Assembly (NCBI RefSeq): GCF_030124375.1
Contig: NZ_JASKLS010000002.1
Span: 201,802-265,801 of the forward strand
Source of the DNA: Sinorhizobium sp. 6-70
GTDB taxonomy: Bacteria; Pseudomonadota; Alphaproteobacteria; Rhizobiales; Rhizobiaceae
Length of the DNA: 64,000 nt
Reading direction: 5' to 3'
Below are positions 1 to 9,128 of this stretch, one piece after another. Every line of letters begins with the position of its first letter. The first letter of the stretch is position 1. The notes under the pieces were generated by a model. It worked only from the letters and a program-made list of their open reading frames with translations, was not told the origin of the DNA and searched no databases. The translations under genes and the position numbers were made by a program.

Positions 1-189
1 AGTATCGTCGAAGGCCTTCGTAAGGACGCCGAAGCCAGCGGACGATTTGACCTCGCCGCCCATTTCCGAAAGCAGCTCTATCTCATAGGCCGGTTGTCCG
101 AGCGCGATATTGGCCATCTCGAAGGCGGTGACCGCCGCGAAGCCCATAAGCTGGAACCCTGGAAAGACAACAAAGCCGATGCGATGCAT
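1..189 (-). CDS. GlxA-family transcriptional regulator, N-terminal part only (cut by window edge)
   Basis: The 63 visible residues begin MHRIGFVVFPGFQLMGF and continue with an alpha/beta fold typical of the DJ-1/PfpI-like N-terminal domain of GlxA-type regulators, which normally carry an AraC-type DNA-binding domain at the C-terminus. That domain lies outside the window, so the regulator call rests on the N-terminal half only; a stand-alone DJ-1/PfpI protein remains possible. An in-frame upstream ATG at 228 would add 13 residues. No strong ribosome binding site separates the two starts. The gene lies downstream of the EmrA-like gene on the same strand, about 120 bases away. Confidence 0.7.
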   Translation of the reverse strand, partial: MHRIGFVVFPGFQLMGFAAVTAFEMANIALGQPAYEIELLSEMGGEVKSSAGFGVLTKAFDDT

Positions 190-308
190 GACGCAAATCC
201 CTGGCCGGAATTGCTGTATATATGGCATTTGCGACATAGTATAAACCTCTGCGCTGCGAAAGTAGAATGCCCCTCGACCGGGACACCCGCTCCCGCGCCG
301 GCACTTGA

Positions 309-1409
309 TTAACGAACGCTCGATGTCCCGGCGGCGGACACGTCGCTCCCAGCACTCTCGCTCGCTGCCGGTGAGACACTGCCGGATGAAGCAATCACCA
401 CCGCCGACATGCCGGGCCTCAGGCGGTCGAGGCCCGTCTGGCCCTCATCGAGCGCGATCTTCACCGGGACTCGTTGCGCGATGCGGGTGAAGTTGCCGGT
501 CGCGTTGTCAGGAGGCAGCAGCGCAAACTGCGCTCCCGTGGCGGGCGACAGGCTCTCGATACGCCCGCGCAAATTCGCATCCGGAACCCCGTCTACGGCC
601 ACGGTGACGGCGTCGCCTGCCTGCAGGTCGGGCATCTGTGTTTCCTTGAAATTGGCGACGATCCAGAAATCTCGCGAGACAACGGGCACTAGTAGAGTGC
701 CGGGACGCACGTATTGCCCGACTCTCGCCTGTCTCTCGCCGACCCAACCGTCGGAGGGCGACCGGATGACTGTGCTTGCAAGTTCGATCTCGGCCAGTCT
801 CAGTGCGGCGTCCGCCGCGGCAATATCGGCCTCCAGTTGCGGACGCTGGCTTTCCAGTACGTCCGTCTGCCGAAGCGCGGCGCTGACACTCGCCTGCGCC
901 TCGGCAATCTTCGCAACGGTGCGCAAATGGTCCGCTTCCGACTCGTCGCGGCTTGCGCCCGACACCCAGCCATGCCCATTCAATGCATGAATACGCTCGA
1001 ATTCACGCGTCGCTCGTTTGGCGTCGGCCTCCGCTGCCTTCAGCGCCGCGCCGGCCTGCTCGACGACGGCCCTTTGGAATTCAATTTGACGGCCCAGAGT
1101 TTCGAGCAAGGCCCGACGCGTCGCGACGTTCGCCGAAGCCTGGTCGACACGTGCCCGGTAGTCGCTGTCATCGATCCGGAACAACACGTCGCCGGTCTTG
1201 ACCGCCTGGTTGTCCCGAATGGCGACCTCGGTGATGTAGCCGCTGATCTTCGGGCTGATCGGAGTGACATCGCCGCGCACATAGGCGTTGTCGGTCGATC
1301 CTGCGTTCAATCGTGCCAACAAGCCCCCTGGCGAGATTGCGGTCGAGGCGGCCGCAAACACGAACCCCGCGACAAGCACGCTTCCCAATCCGGCGCTTAA
1401 CAGTTTCAT
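309..1409 (-). CDS. HlyD/EmrA-family membrane fusion protein of a drug efflux pump
   Basis: The 366-residue product would sit in the inner membrane and periplasm and link an MFS pump to an outer-membrane channel. A single N-terminal membrane segment (about residues 3-22) is followed by the first half of a biotinyl-lipoyl domain (about 37-80, with PISPKISGYITEV), a long alpha-helical hairpin rich in Ala/Glu/Arg (about 85-200) and the second lipoyl half (STVIRSPSDGWVG). The open frame runs further upstream, but the ATG at 1409 is the natural start because it overlaps the stop of the upstream MFS gene (ATGA) and precedes the membrane segment. The overlap implies translational coupling. The exported substrate is unknown. 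Confidence 0.88.
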   Translation of the reverse strand: MKLLSAGLGSVLVAGFVFAAASTAISPGGLLARLNAGSTDNAYVRGDVTPISPKISGYITEVAIRDNQAVKTGDVLFRIDDSDYRARVDQASANVATRRALLETLGRQIEFQRAVVEQAGAALKAAEADAKRATREFERIHALNGHGWVSGASRDESEADHLRTVAKIAEAQASVSAALRQTDVLESQRPQLEADIAAADAALRLAEIELASTVIRSPSDGWVGERQARVGQYVRPGTLLVPVVSRDFWIVANFKETQMPDLQAGDAVTVAVDGVPDANLRGRIESLSPATGAQFALLPPDNATGNFTRIAQRVPVKIALDEGQTGLDRLRPGMSAVVIASSGSVSPAASESAGSDVSAAGTSSVR

Positions 1410-2971
1410 GGCTTTTTTCCTTGCGAGAGCTTGAGCGGACGGGGCAATGCCGGTGAGCGGCCGATTGCGACGACCGCAACGGTGCTGAGCATCAACATGA
1501 TGGCAACGACGAAGAAGCCGTCGTCGAAGGCGAGCGTCCAAGCCTGCCGGCGTGCTGCGACGGCAATCTGCGCAACCGCCCGGGCGGTCGCGCCGGCATC
1601 GTCGGCAACCCGGCTCGCGAGAGCTCCCGCGAGGCTGGAGATCCGGTCTGCATCCAGGACGTGGTAGAGCGACACGCTTTCGGTCAGGACGTTGGAATGG
1701 AACTTCTGGCGCTCGGTAACGAAGTTCGAAACGATGCCGACCCCGAACGTCGTGCCCGCCAGGTTGCTGATATTGAAGGCGAGCGATGCCGTCGGAAGGT
1801 TATGAGGCTGCAGGCTGCCCGTGCCGATGACCATGGCGGGGGCCAGCAGCAGGAGCTGCCCGGCCGAATAGATGGCGAGCGCCAGGCGGAACTCCGCCGC
1901 TGCGGAAAGTGCCGTCTCATTGATCATGAGCGCCGCTCCGGAAGCCAGGAGGAGGACGCCAAGCCCCATGGCGACGCGCAGATCCCATCGACGCAGCAAC
2001 CACCAAACCAGCGGGAACGCGAGCAATTGCGCAACCGCCGCCCACAGCATCAGCCCGGAGATTTCGAGTGGGCGATACCCCTGCACGACGGCGAGGAACT
2101 GCGGTGCGAGATACGAAGGTACCGCGAAGCCGGAGCGCAGCACAAAATTGAGCCCCAGAGGAATGCCGAACTTTTGGATGAGCAGCAGCCGAGGCGTTAT
2201 GAGCGGCAGCGGCGAGAAGCGAACCGCGAACACGAACCCTGCCCAGGCGGCAACGGAGAGAAGCGTGCCCCGGACGATCACTTCGTTTTCGAACCAGAAA
2301 CGCCGCGTTCCCTGGTTGAAAACCAGCATCAGGCTCGCAAGAGCGAGCGACAACAGCGTGACGGCCACCCAGTCGGCTTTCAGCGCCGACCAGTTGGGCG
2401 CTTTGTGGGGCACCCAAAGACGGGCGGCAAGTGCCAGCAGCGCGCCGATGATTGCCTGGATCAAGAAGAGGGCTCTCCAGCCGAGGCTGTCCTCGACGAA
2501 CCCGGAAATCAAGGGTCCTGCCGTCGCAGGGAAGAGAAGCGTGAATGCCAATATGATCACCGCATAGGGCAGCCGCGGACCGCCCGCGACCATGAAGGTA
2601 GCCGCGAACGCCGCCGGACCGAAACCGCCGGCTGCGAAGCCCTGGACGGCACGAAAGGCGACCATGGCGCCAAGATCCGTCGTCGTGGCGCAGGCGATCG
2701 CGAGGGCAGCGAACAGAATGGAGCTGATGACCAGATAGCGGCCGATGCTCAATGCCCCGATCAACAATCCGGAAGTGACGATCCCGGCGCAATTGCCCAT
2801 GGTATAGGTCGTGAGTATCCAGGAACCTTCGTCCGCGGTGGAGAAGAGCCCTGCCTGGATGTCGGCGATGTTGGCCGAGGGAAATTGCGCCGACAGGCTC
2901 ACCAGGAATGAGCCCGCAAGTCCGGTGGAGAGAAAAAGAACCTTTTGTGGTGTTAGAGCCGGCTCGATCAT
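1406..2971 (-). CDS. MFS transporter, DHA2 (EmrB/QacA-like) family
   Basis: The 521-residue, very hydrophobic protein fits the 14-helix DHA2 drug:proton antiporter family. After a short N-terminus the first helix begins near residue 11; FRAVQGFAAGG at about 106-116 matches the MFS motif B arginine-glutamine-glycine signature in helix 4. The C-terminal half contains further helices and ends in a short basic tail. It is the first gene of a two-gene operon and overlaps the membrane fusion protein gene by 4 bases, the usual EmrAB arrangement with the order reversed. The start is close to a rhizobial-type repeat at 2983-3084, which occupies the presumed promoter region. The substrate cannot be inferred. 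Confidence 0.9.
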   Translation of the reverse strand: MIEPALTPQKVLFLSTGLAGSFLVSLSAQFPSANIADIQAGLFSTADEGSWILTTYTMGNCAGIVTSGLLIGALSIGRYLVISSILFAALAIACATTTDLGAMVAFRAVQGFAAGGFGPAAFAATFMVAGGPRLPYAVIILAFTLLFPATAGPLISGFVEDSLGWRALFLIQAIIGALLALAARLWVPHKAPNWSALKADWVAVTLLSLALASLMLVFNQGTRRFWFENEVIVRGTLLSVAAWAGFVFAVRFSPLPLITPRLLLIQKFGIPLGLNFVLRSGFAVPSYLAPQFLAVVQGYRPLEISGLMLWAAVAQLLAFPLVWWLLRRWDLRVAMGLGVLLLASGAALMINETALSAAAEFRLALAIYSAGQLLLLAPAMVIGTGSLQPHNLPTASLAFNISNLAGTTFGVGIVSNFVTERQKFHSNVLTESVSLYHVLDADRISSLAGALASRVADDAGATARAVAQIAVAARRQAWTLAFDDGFFVVAIMLMLSTVAVVAIGRSPALPRPLKLSQGKKP

Positions 2972-2982
2972 CTCGCTTCTCC

Positions 2983-3084
2983 TGCAGCGCCGCGCGTCTC
3001 ATCAGACGCGCTACGAACGCTGTAACACTTTGAATTGGCGCATCTTTTCCCGTTGAATTGGCTACAAATTCAAGGAAACATGCA
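2983..3084. repeat. Rhizobial intergenic mosaic-type repeat with hairpin
   Basis: A perfect 8-bp inverted repeat, GCGCGTCT at 2992-2999 and AGACGCGC at 3004-3011 with a 4-base loop, is followed by CTGTAACACTTTGAATTG and a TTCAAGG-containing tail. From memory this combination closely resembles a repeat family seen many times between genes in Sinorhizobium genomes; I could not search to confirm it. It lies just upstream of the MFS gene and may form a structured RNA or affect mRNA stability. Confidence 0.6.
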
Positions 3085-3191
3085 TTGGGCCTCTCGGATA
3101 GCCGTTGCGCCCTGGACGAGCGCTGATGCATTCATCGAAGGCGGTACGCGCCCGACCGTGGAGCGCGTAGCGTGTCGCTTTCGTACCGGCA

Positions 3192-3995
3192 CTAGCCGGC
3201 CGCGGCCCGATAGCGAGCGGCGGGCACGCTGCGGGAAAGGTTCGGCATGAGCTTCTGACGCGCCGCCTCGTAGGCATCCCAATCGGCGGGATCCGGAAGC
3301 GCCGGAATGGTGATCCGCTCGCCCATGTCGAAGCCGGCGAGTGCCGCGTCCACCATGTCCTCGGCGGGCATGACCAGTTCGCTTGGGACATGCTCTATCG
3401 GCGTGCCGGCGATAGCCCAGAAGTCGGTGGCGGTCGCGCCCGGAAGCACGGCTTGAATGCGGATGTTCTTATCGGCCAGTTCGCTCTGGAGCGACTGCGT
3501 GAAGGCGAGCACGAAAGCCTTGCTTCCGCCGTAGACGCCATTCAGCCTTTCCGGCGCAATGCCGACAATCGAAGCGATGTTGATGATCTCACCGGTCCCG
3601 CGGGCAACGAAGCCGGGGACCACCGCGTAGGTCAACCGCGTCAGCGCGCTGACGTTCAGCGTGATCATCTCTTCCATCTTGTCGACATCAGACGCGAGCA
3701 ACGGCGCAGTCGCGCCGACGCCGGCGTTGTTGACCAGCAGGGTTATGCTGGCATCGGCCTGAAGTATGCGTTCGATGCGGCCGAGATCGGCCTTGTTGCC
3801 GAGGTCCGCCTGAACGACCTCGATCGAGCGGCCGGTCTCGTCGGTGAGGCGCCTGGCGAGTTCGTTGAGGCGGGCCTGGTTACGGGCCACGAGGATCAGA
3901 TCATACCCCCTGCGCGCCAGGCGATCGGCATAGATCGCACCAATGCCGGAGGAAGCGCCGGTGATCAGCGCGGTGCCTTTCGAGTGCTGGTTCAT
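3192..3995 (-). CDS. SDR-family oxidoreductase
   Basis: A 267-residue NAD(P)-dependent short-chain dehydrogenase/reductase. The Rossmann glycine motif TGASSGIG is at residues 12-19, NNAG at about 89-92, and the catalytic set Ser142, Tyr155 and Lys159 (YGGSK) is intact. The start at 3995 is chosen over the ATG at 4007 because a GGAG ribosome binding site lies 6 to 7 bases upstream of it, while the earlier ATG has none. It stands alone: the MFS gene lies downstream and a small peptide gene upstream. The sequence resembles broad-specificity bacterial SDRs often annotated as DltE/YdfG-like; no substrate can be assigned. Confidence 0.85.
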   Translation of the reverse strand: MNQHSKGTALITGASSGIGAIYADRLARRGYDLILVARNQARLNELARRLTDETGRSIEVVQADLGNKADLGRIERILQADASITLLVNNAGVGATAPLLASDVDKMEEMITLNVSALTRLTYAVVPGFVARGTGEIINIASIVGIAPERLNGVYGGSKAFVLAFTQSLQSELADKNIRIQAVLPGATATDFWAIAGTPIEHVPSELVMPAEDMVDAALAGFDMGERITIPALPDPADWDAYEAARQKLMPNLSRSVPAARYRAAAG

Positions 3996-4146
3996 AACAG
4001 GCTCCATTGCGTTGGATTTGGAGCCTGATATTAGGCCGAACCGGCTATGTCTCAAATGTCATATATCCAGCAATTTCGGCCATGACGCAAAGTGATGTGC
4101 CTCTGTCCGGTATTCGACGCACTGAGATGGCAACGGTCCGCCGGCA

Positions 4147-4284
4147 TCAGCGTCGGGCGTCAATGGGAACTATCGACCCGCCGAAGAGCGCGGCGATTGC
4201 GGACGGCTCCCGCGGATCGCTGTCCCAGGCGCAGGGCGTGGCAGCGAGCGCAAGGATGGCAATGCCCATCACTAGAAGGCGCAT
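4147..4284 (-). CDS. Small exported peptide, unknown function
   Basis: A 45-residue open frame starting MRLLVMGIAILALAATPC and ending in VPIDARR. The N-terminal 15 residues form a hydrophobic signal-like segment after one Arg, and the Ala/Thr/Pro/Cys stretch could hold a signal peptidase site; the lipobox is imperfect. An AGGAG ribosome binding site precedes the ATG at good spacing. The gene lies 115 bases downstream of the DipZ-like gene on the same strand, so it may be cotranscribed with it. Support comes from the start signal and signal-like sequence only; I do not recognise a family. Confidence 0.5.
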   Translation of the reverse strand: MRLLVMGIAILALAATPCAWDSDPREPSAIAALFGGSIVPIDARR

Positions 4285-4399
4285 TTGAACTCTCCTCTTT
4301 TGACCAGAGTGATCGTGATCCTTGCGAGGCGCTTGAACTCTTCGCCGGTTCCGTTGAAGCAACCAGACCACGCCCTTGCTATTCCGGGTTCCTGTCGGC

Positions 4400-6169
4400 T
4401 CATCCAAACGTGAAGACAAAGGCTTCGACGCCCGGATCAAGGAAGCGGATCTCGAACGTCCGCTCCCGCACCTCGCCTGACTGGCGAACCAGTTGGTAGA
4501 GCCGCGTTTCCGAGACCGTGCCGCTTCCATTGCTATCGATGTCCGAGCCGTGATCCGGACCTGGTGCAACACCGTCGACCTTCACCTGAAAGCGCAGCTT
4601 CCTGCCGTCAGTCCCTGGTCCAAGGACAAGGTGCAGATCCCGCGCGCTGAAGCGGTAGGTGATGCTTCCGCCGGAACGATTGAGCGTCGCTTGCTCGGGT
4701 CCCACGGTCCAGTTGCCCCTGAGGCCCCACTGATTGAGGTCGAGGTCCCCGACCGAGTAGTCGCGCGCCTCATCGGCCGCAACACCTTCGGGCGATACGA
4801 AGTTCCCGGCACGCATGTAGCCGACATAGTCCTCGCCTGATTGGAGGTTGGCGAAATCGGGGGCGGATTCGGCGCCTTTGGCCTCCGGCTTCACAATCCC
4901 GCCATCGTTCCTGCGGCTACCCGCAGCTTCGGCCAGGAGTTCCTGGATGACGCGCTCCGACTCCTCGTAATCACCCTCCCCGAAATGATGGTGCCGGATG
5001 TGTCCCTCGGCATCGATGAAATAATGCGCCGGCCAGTAGCTGTTCCCGAAGGCGCGCCAGATCGCGAAGTCGTTGTCGATCGCGACAGGATAGCCGATCT
5101 TGAAGTCCCGGACCGCCCGCTTGACGTTGTCGATGCGCTTCTCGAAGGCGAATTCGGGTGCATGAATTCCGATCACGATCAACCCCTGATCGCGGTACTT
5201 CTCTGCCCAGGCCCGAACATAGGGGATCGTCCGGATGCAGTTGATGCAGGAGTAGGTCCAGAAATCGACGAGCACGACCTTGCCGCGAAGCTCTTCCACA
5301 GTCAGCGGCTCGGAATTGAGCCACTCGACGGCTCCGTCGAGCGAAGGAAAGGTCCCCTCCACCGGCAAGCTGCTCCGATAGGCTTGCCGCGCGTCATCCG
5401 TGGCCGGCCCCTTGCCGTTGCTCGCTATCGTGCGGTTGGCTCCAGCGGGGGCGCCACGCAGGCGATTGAGGAGCGATTGTTCGAGGTTCGTCGTGCCCGC
5501 ATAGGACAGGCGTGCCAGCAGCCCTGTATCGAGGCCAAGCGCAATCGCCGCGACTCCCGCGAGCACGGCAACGCCGAGGCCCTGACGAAGGCGCTCGCCC
5601 ACGCCGAGCGATCGCTTCATCGCCGCGAAAATCTTTCCTCCGGCCAGAACAGCAAGGGCAAGCGAGGTGGCCGCGCCCGCGGCATAGGCCGTCAATAGAA
5701 ACGTGGTCGCGACGTTGGCGCCATGGAGGGCGGCGCCGGTCAGCACCAGCCCCAGAATCGGGCCGGCGCAGGGCGCCCAAAGGAGGCCGGTAGCGACGCC
5801 AAGAAGCAGGGATGCTCCGACACTCGTCTTCTGCCCGACCGCTCTCTGCGAGAGGCGGTTGCCAAGAGCGACCACCGGCCGGGTGACCACGGCCGCGACT
5901 TGCGGCGAGAGCAGCATTACGCCGAAGACCGCGAGCATTGCGATCGCCACATAGCGGCCGGCCTCGTTCGCTTGTACCGCCCAATCTCCGCCGAGCGCGG
6001 CAAGCGTTGCCACACCCGCGAATGTCACGACCTTTCCGATGAGCATCGGAAGAACGCTCGTCGCGAATGGCTGACCGGCCCGAGAAAACACAAAGGGCAG
6101 GACAGGAAGGATGCAGGGGCTGACAATGGTCAGCACGCCTGCGACATAGGCAATAATGAATAGGATCAT
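4400..6169 (-). CDS. DipZ-type CcdA-thioredoxin fusion protein
   Basis: A 589-residue membrane protein that should carry reducing power across the inner membrane. Residues 1-220 form a CcdA/DsbD-beta-like domain with several membrane helices and the paired cysteines Cys19 (SPCILP) and Cys134 (WAPCAGP). After a linker, residues about 270-420 form a TlpA/thioredoxin-like domain with a CINC active site (Cys308, Cys311) within FWTYSCINCIRTIP. The C-terminal 150 residues match the beta-rich extra domain seen in DipZ proteins. All redox cysteines are present, so it is probably active in periplasmic disulfide reduction or cytochrome c maturation-related chemistry. The ATG at 6169 has an upstream GAGGGA. 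The client proteins are unknown; the small exported gene downstream is a candidate partner. Confidence 0.87.
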   Translation of the reverse strand: MILFIIAYVAGVLTIVSPCILPVLPFVFSRAGQPFATSVLPMLIGKVVTFAGVATLAALGGDWAVQANEAGRYVAIAMLAVFGVMLLSPQVAAVVTRPVVALGNRLSQRAVGQKTSVGASLLLGVATGLLWAPCAGPILGLVLTGAALHGANVATTFLLTAYAAGAATSLALAVLAGGKIFAAMKRSLGVGERLRQGLGVAVLAGVAAIALGLDTGLLARLSYAGTTNLEQSLLNRLRGAPAGANRTIASNGKGPATDDARQAYRSSLPVEGTFPSLDGAVEWLNSEPLTVEELRGKVVLVDFWTYSCINCIRTIPYVRAWAEKYRDQGLIVIGIHAPEFAFEKRIDNVKRAVRDFKIGYPVAIDNDFAIWRAFGNSYWPAHYFIDAEGHIRHHHFGEGDYEESERVIQELLAEAAGSRRNDGGIVKPEAKGAESAPDFANLQSGEDYVGYMRAGNFVSPEGVAADEARDYSVGDLDLNQWGLRGNWTVGPEQATLNRSGGSITYRFSARDLHLVLGPGTDGRKLRFQVKVDGVAPGPDHGSDIDSNGSGTVSETRLYQLVRQSGEVRERTFEIRFLDPGVEAFVFTFG

Positions 6170-6361
6170 TGTCGTCCCTCTACCGTGGACCGACGCCTTA
6201 TCCGGTGTCGGTCGCGCTTGACACGCGCAGCAAGGGACCAGAGGGAAGTATCTCGCTTGTGTCCTCTTCCAAGCGGATCTGTATCAAAGTGCAGGAGGCC
6301 CGTGGGACCTCCTGTGCCTGCAAGGATCGGCAGCCGGCAAAGCCGCCCGCGCCAGCGACGG

Positions 6362-7036
6362 CTATCGCAGAAGTTTGAGAAGTTCCTTGGCGGCCGATGT
6401 CGACGAAGATGGGTTCTGCCCGGTGACCAGCCGGCCGTCCACGACCGTGAAATCAGCCCAATCCGCGGCCTTTTCGAAGCGCCCGCCCAGGCGCTTCAGC
6501 TCGTCCTCGACGAGGAACGGCACGACGTCGGTCAGTTGCACCGCCGCCTCCTCGGAATTGGTGAAGCCGGTGACGCGCTTCCCCTTGACGATAGGCTGCC
6601 CCTGATGAGTAACCTCTTTGAGAACGGCCGGGCCGTGGCAGACGGCCGCGACCGGCTTGCCGGCGTTGTAGAAGCCTTCGATAAGGGCGATCGAGTTCCT
6701 GTCGTTGGCCAGATCCCACAGCGGGCCGTGGCCGCCCGGGTAGAAGATCGCATCGAAGCCGTCCGCTTTGACGTCGCCGAGTTTTACGGTGTTTCCCAGT
6801 GCCTTCTGGGCCGCCGGATCTTTCCTGAATCGCTCCATCGCCTCGGTCTGGTTGCCCGGCTCGTCGCTCTTGGGATCGATCGGCGGCTGGCCACCCTTCG
6901 GCGAAGCGAGCGTGACCTCGGCCCCGGTATCCTTGAAAACATAATAGGGTGCCGCGAACTCCTCGAGCCAGAAACCGGTCGGCTTGCCCGTATTCCCAAG
7001 CTGGTTGTGCGAAGTCAAAACCATCAGGATTTTCAT
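6362..7036 (-). CDS. DJ-1/PfpI superfamily protein, Hsp31-like (glyoxalase III/chaperone type)
   Basis: A 224-residue class I glutamine amidotransferase-like protein. It carries the nucleophile elbow AVCHGPA with Cys133 and His134, and the acidic pair in FWLEEF (about residues 24-25), as in the Hsp31/YDR533C group that acts as glyoxalase III or a protein repair/holding factor. The start at 7036 is preferred over the ATG at 7042 because AGGGAG is spaced about 7 bases from it. It is divergent from the LysR gene at 7259, so the LysR protein may control it. Stress protection against reactive aldehydes is the likely role; the activity is not shown by sequence alone. Confidence 0.85.
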   Translation of the reverse strand: MKILMVLTSHNQLGNTGKPTGFWLEEFAAPYYVFKDTGAEVTLASPKGGQPPIDPKSDEPGNQTEAMERFRKDPAAQKALGNTVKLGDVKADGFDAIFYPGGHGPLWDLANDRNSIALIEGFYNAGKPVAAVCHGPAVLKEVTHQGQPIVKGKRVTGFTNSEEAAVQLTDVVPFLVEDELKRLGGRFEKAADWADFTVVDGRLVTGQNPSSSTSAAKELLKLLR

Positions 7037-7258
7037 CGTCATTCTCCCTCTCTTGAGGCGTGCCCAAACTCGGGATCGCCGGGATTATTCTCGAACTCGG
7101 ATGTGGCCTGACATCCTTGCTTCGCAGCCTATCCCCGGTACTTGGCGGTATATTGGCCGACTGCGGCTGGCTCTTTCTGCTTGCAGATTTACTTCTTGCC
7201 GTTTTCGCGTGAATACTTGTCGGTCGATAATGACTCTCCCACAAAGCGGCAGAATAAA

Positions 7259-8191
7259 ATGGATCGCATCGATGCAATGAAGGTTTTCGTCACGGCGGTC
7301 GACGAGGGCAGCCTCGCCGGCGCGGCCCGGCGGCTGAAGCGATCGCCAACGGCAGTCAGTCGGGCGCTGAGCTTCCTGGAAGCCCATGTGGGCGTCGAAC
7401 TCCTGCACCGGACGACACGCACACTCAAGCTCAGCGAGGCCGGGCAACGCTACGCAGCCGCCTGTCGGCGCGTGCTGACCGACCTCGAGGAGGCCGACAT
7501 GCTCGCAGGAGGGGAGCGCTCCGCGCCCCGTGGGATGTTGACGGTTTCGGCACCGCCGATCCTTGGCGAAGAGGTGCTTCGCCCTGTCCTGGACGATTTC
7601 CTCGATCGCTACCCCGCCGTGTCAGCACAACTTCTCCTTCTCGATCGGTTCGTCAATCTGGTGGACGAAGGAGTCGATATCGCCTTGCGCATCGGCCATC
7701 TGGCGGATTCGTCGCTTATCTCCACCCGGCTTGGCGGCGAAGTCCGGCGTGTCGTGGTCGCCTCACCCCGATACCTTGCCAATCATCCCCGGATTGAAGA
7801 GCCGGCGGACCTTGCCAAGCATCAGATCGTGGCATTCACCAATTTCGGCCTTGACTCCTGGAGCTTTACGCCGGCGAAGGGCTCGTCCATCCCCCGAACC
7901 GTCCAATTTGCGCCGAGGTGCATCGTCAACAGCGTCCGCGCGGCCGCGGCCTCCGCGTGTGCCGGGCACGGTCTGACCCGGCTCTATTCCTATCATGTCG
8001 CCGAATATGTCAGGGACGGACGCCTCAAGATCGTGCTCGCCGACGCCGAGCATCCGCCGCTGCCGACGCATATGCTCGCCCCTCAAGGCCGTATGTCGGT
8101 GCCGAAGGTCCGCGCCTTCGTCGATTTCGCCGCGCCGCGGCTGCGCTCCGAATTTGCTCGTCTGGCGGCAGAAGCCGGTACGCTCGACTGA
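7259..8191 (+). CDS. LysR-family transcriptional regulator
   Basis: A 310-residue regulator. The winged helix-turn-helix covers residues about 1-60 (MDRIDAMKVFVTAVDEGSLA, then TAVSRALSFLEAHVGVELLHRTTR split over the recognition helix), and the rest is a type 2 periplasmic-binding-like effector domain from about 88 to 290. The open frame extends 39 codons upstream, but this ATG gives the exact LysR N-terminus. It is divergent from the DJ-1-like gene and is followed 142 bases later by an SDR and a tautomerase on the same strand; either side could be its target. The effector is unknown. Confidence 0.9.
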   Translation: MDRIDAMKVFVTAVDEGSLAGAARRLKRSPTAVSRALSFLEAHVGVELLHRTTRTLKLSEAGQRYAAACRRVLTDLEEADMLAGGERSAPRGMLTVSAPPILGEEVLRPVLDDFLDRYPAVSAQLLLLDRFVNLVDEGVDIALRIGHLADSSLISTRLGGEVRRVVVASPRYLANHPRIEEPADLAKHQIVAFTNFGLDSWSFTPAKGSSIPRTVQFAPRCIVNSVRAAAASACAGHGLTRLYSYHVAEYVRDGRLKIVLADAEHPPLPTHMLAPQGRMSVPKVRAFVDFAAPRLRSEFARLAAEAGTLD

Positions 8192-8333
8192 TTATGCCGA
8201 TTTGCGGTTGAGTGTCTGCCAAACGCCGGTAATTCTCTCAAATGCCGGATGGATCTAACTTCCATTGCACCAACGCCGAGGGCGGAGGGCGGCCGCAGAA
8301 AGCAGCCGCTGCAATTGAGAAAGGATCGCATCC

Positions 8334-9047
8334 ATGAGTACCGAACAGAAAGTCGTCATCATCACCGGTGCGTCGCAAGGCATCGGCGCCGGATTGGTTC
8401 GCGCCTATCGCGACCGGAATTACCGCGTCGTCGCCACTTCCCGGTCGATCAAGCCGAGCGTGGACCCGGACATTCTTGCCGTCGCAGGCGACATCAGCAA
8501 GCCGGAAACCGCGGAGCGGATCGTGCGCGAGACGCTCCAACGCTTCGGCCGCATCGACTCGCTGGTCAATAATGCCGGCGTCTTCCTCGCCAAGCCGTTT
8601 GTCGAAATGACCCAGGAAGACTACGACAACAACCTCGACGTCAACGTGGCCGGCTTCTTCCACATCACCCAGCGCGCCGCCCAGGAGATGCTGAAGCAGG
8701 GCTCGGGCCATATCGTCAGCATTACCACCAGCCTGGTCGATCAACCGATTGCTGGCGTACCGTCCGCGCTCGCTTCGCTGACCAAGGGTGGCCTGAATGC
8801 GGTGACCCGGTCGCTCGCCATGGAGTTCTCGAAGAGTGGCGTTCGTGTGAACGCGGTCTCTCCGGGAATTATCAAGACGCCGATGCATCCGGTCGAGTCG
8901 CATTCGATGCTGGCTGGACTGCACCCCGTCGGCCGCATGGGCGACATTCGCGACATCGTCGACGCCGTTCTTTACCTCGAGAACGCCGGCTTCATCACCG
9001 GCGAGATCCTCCACGTCGATGGCGGCCAGAACGCCGGACGCTGGTAA
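8334..9047 (+). CDS. SDR-family protein lacking the catalytic tyrosine
   Basis: The 237-residue protein has the SDR cofactor motif TGASQGIG at 11-18, NNAG at 79-82 and the active-site Lys151. The position four residues before that lysine, which is Tyr in classical SDRs (YxxxK), is Ala147 in PSALASLTKGG; the DNA reads gcttcgctgaccaag here with no sign of a frameshift. The C-terminal part (NAVSPGIIKTPMH, then GEILHVDGGQ) is well conserved, so the fold is intact. It may be a catalytically altered reductase or a binding protein. The start has an AAAGGA signal. It lies 81 bases upstream of the tautomerase gene and probably shares its transcript. Confidence 0.85.
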   Translation: MSTEQKVVIITGASQGIGAGLVRAYRDRNYRVVATSRSIKPSVDPDILAVAGDISKPETAERIVRETLQRFGRIDSLVNNAGVFLAKPFVEMTQEDYDNNLDVNVAGFFHITQRAAQEMLKQGSGHIVSITTSLVDQPIAGVPSALASLTKGGLNAVTRSLAMEFSKSGVRVNAVSPGIIKTPMHPVESHSMLAGLHPVGRMGDIRDIVDAVLYLENAGFITGEILHVDGGQNAGRW

Positions 9048-9128
9048 GCGCGAACATCAGAGAGCAGTCGCGCCGTGGCGGCACGGCTGCCGTCAGCGAC
9101 CCAGACAATTCTCACAAAGGAGACAGCA

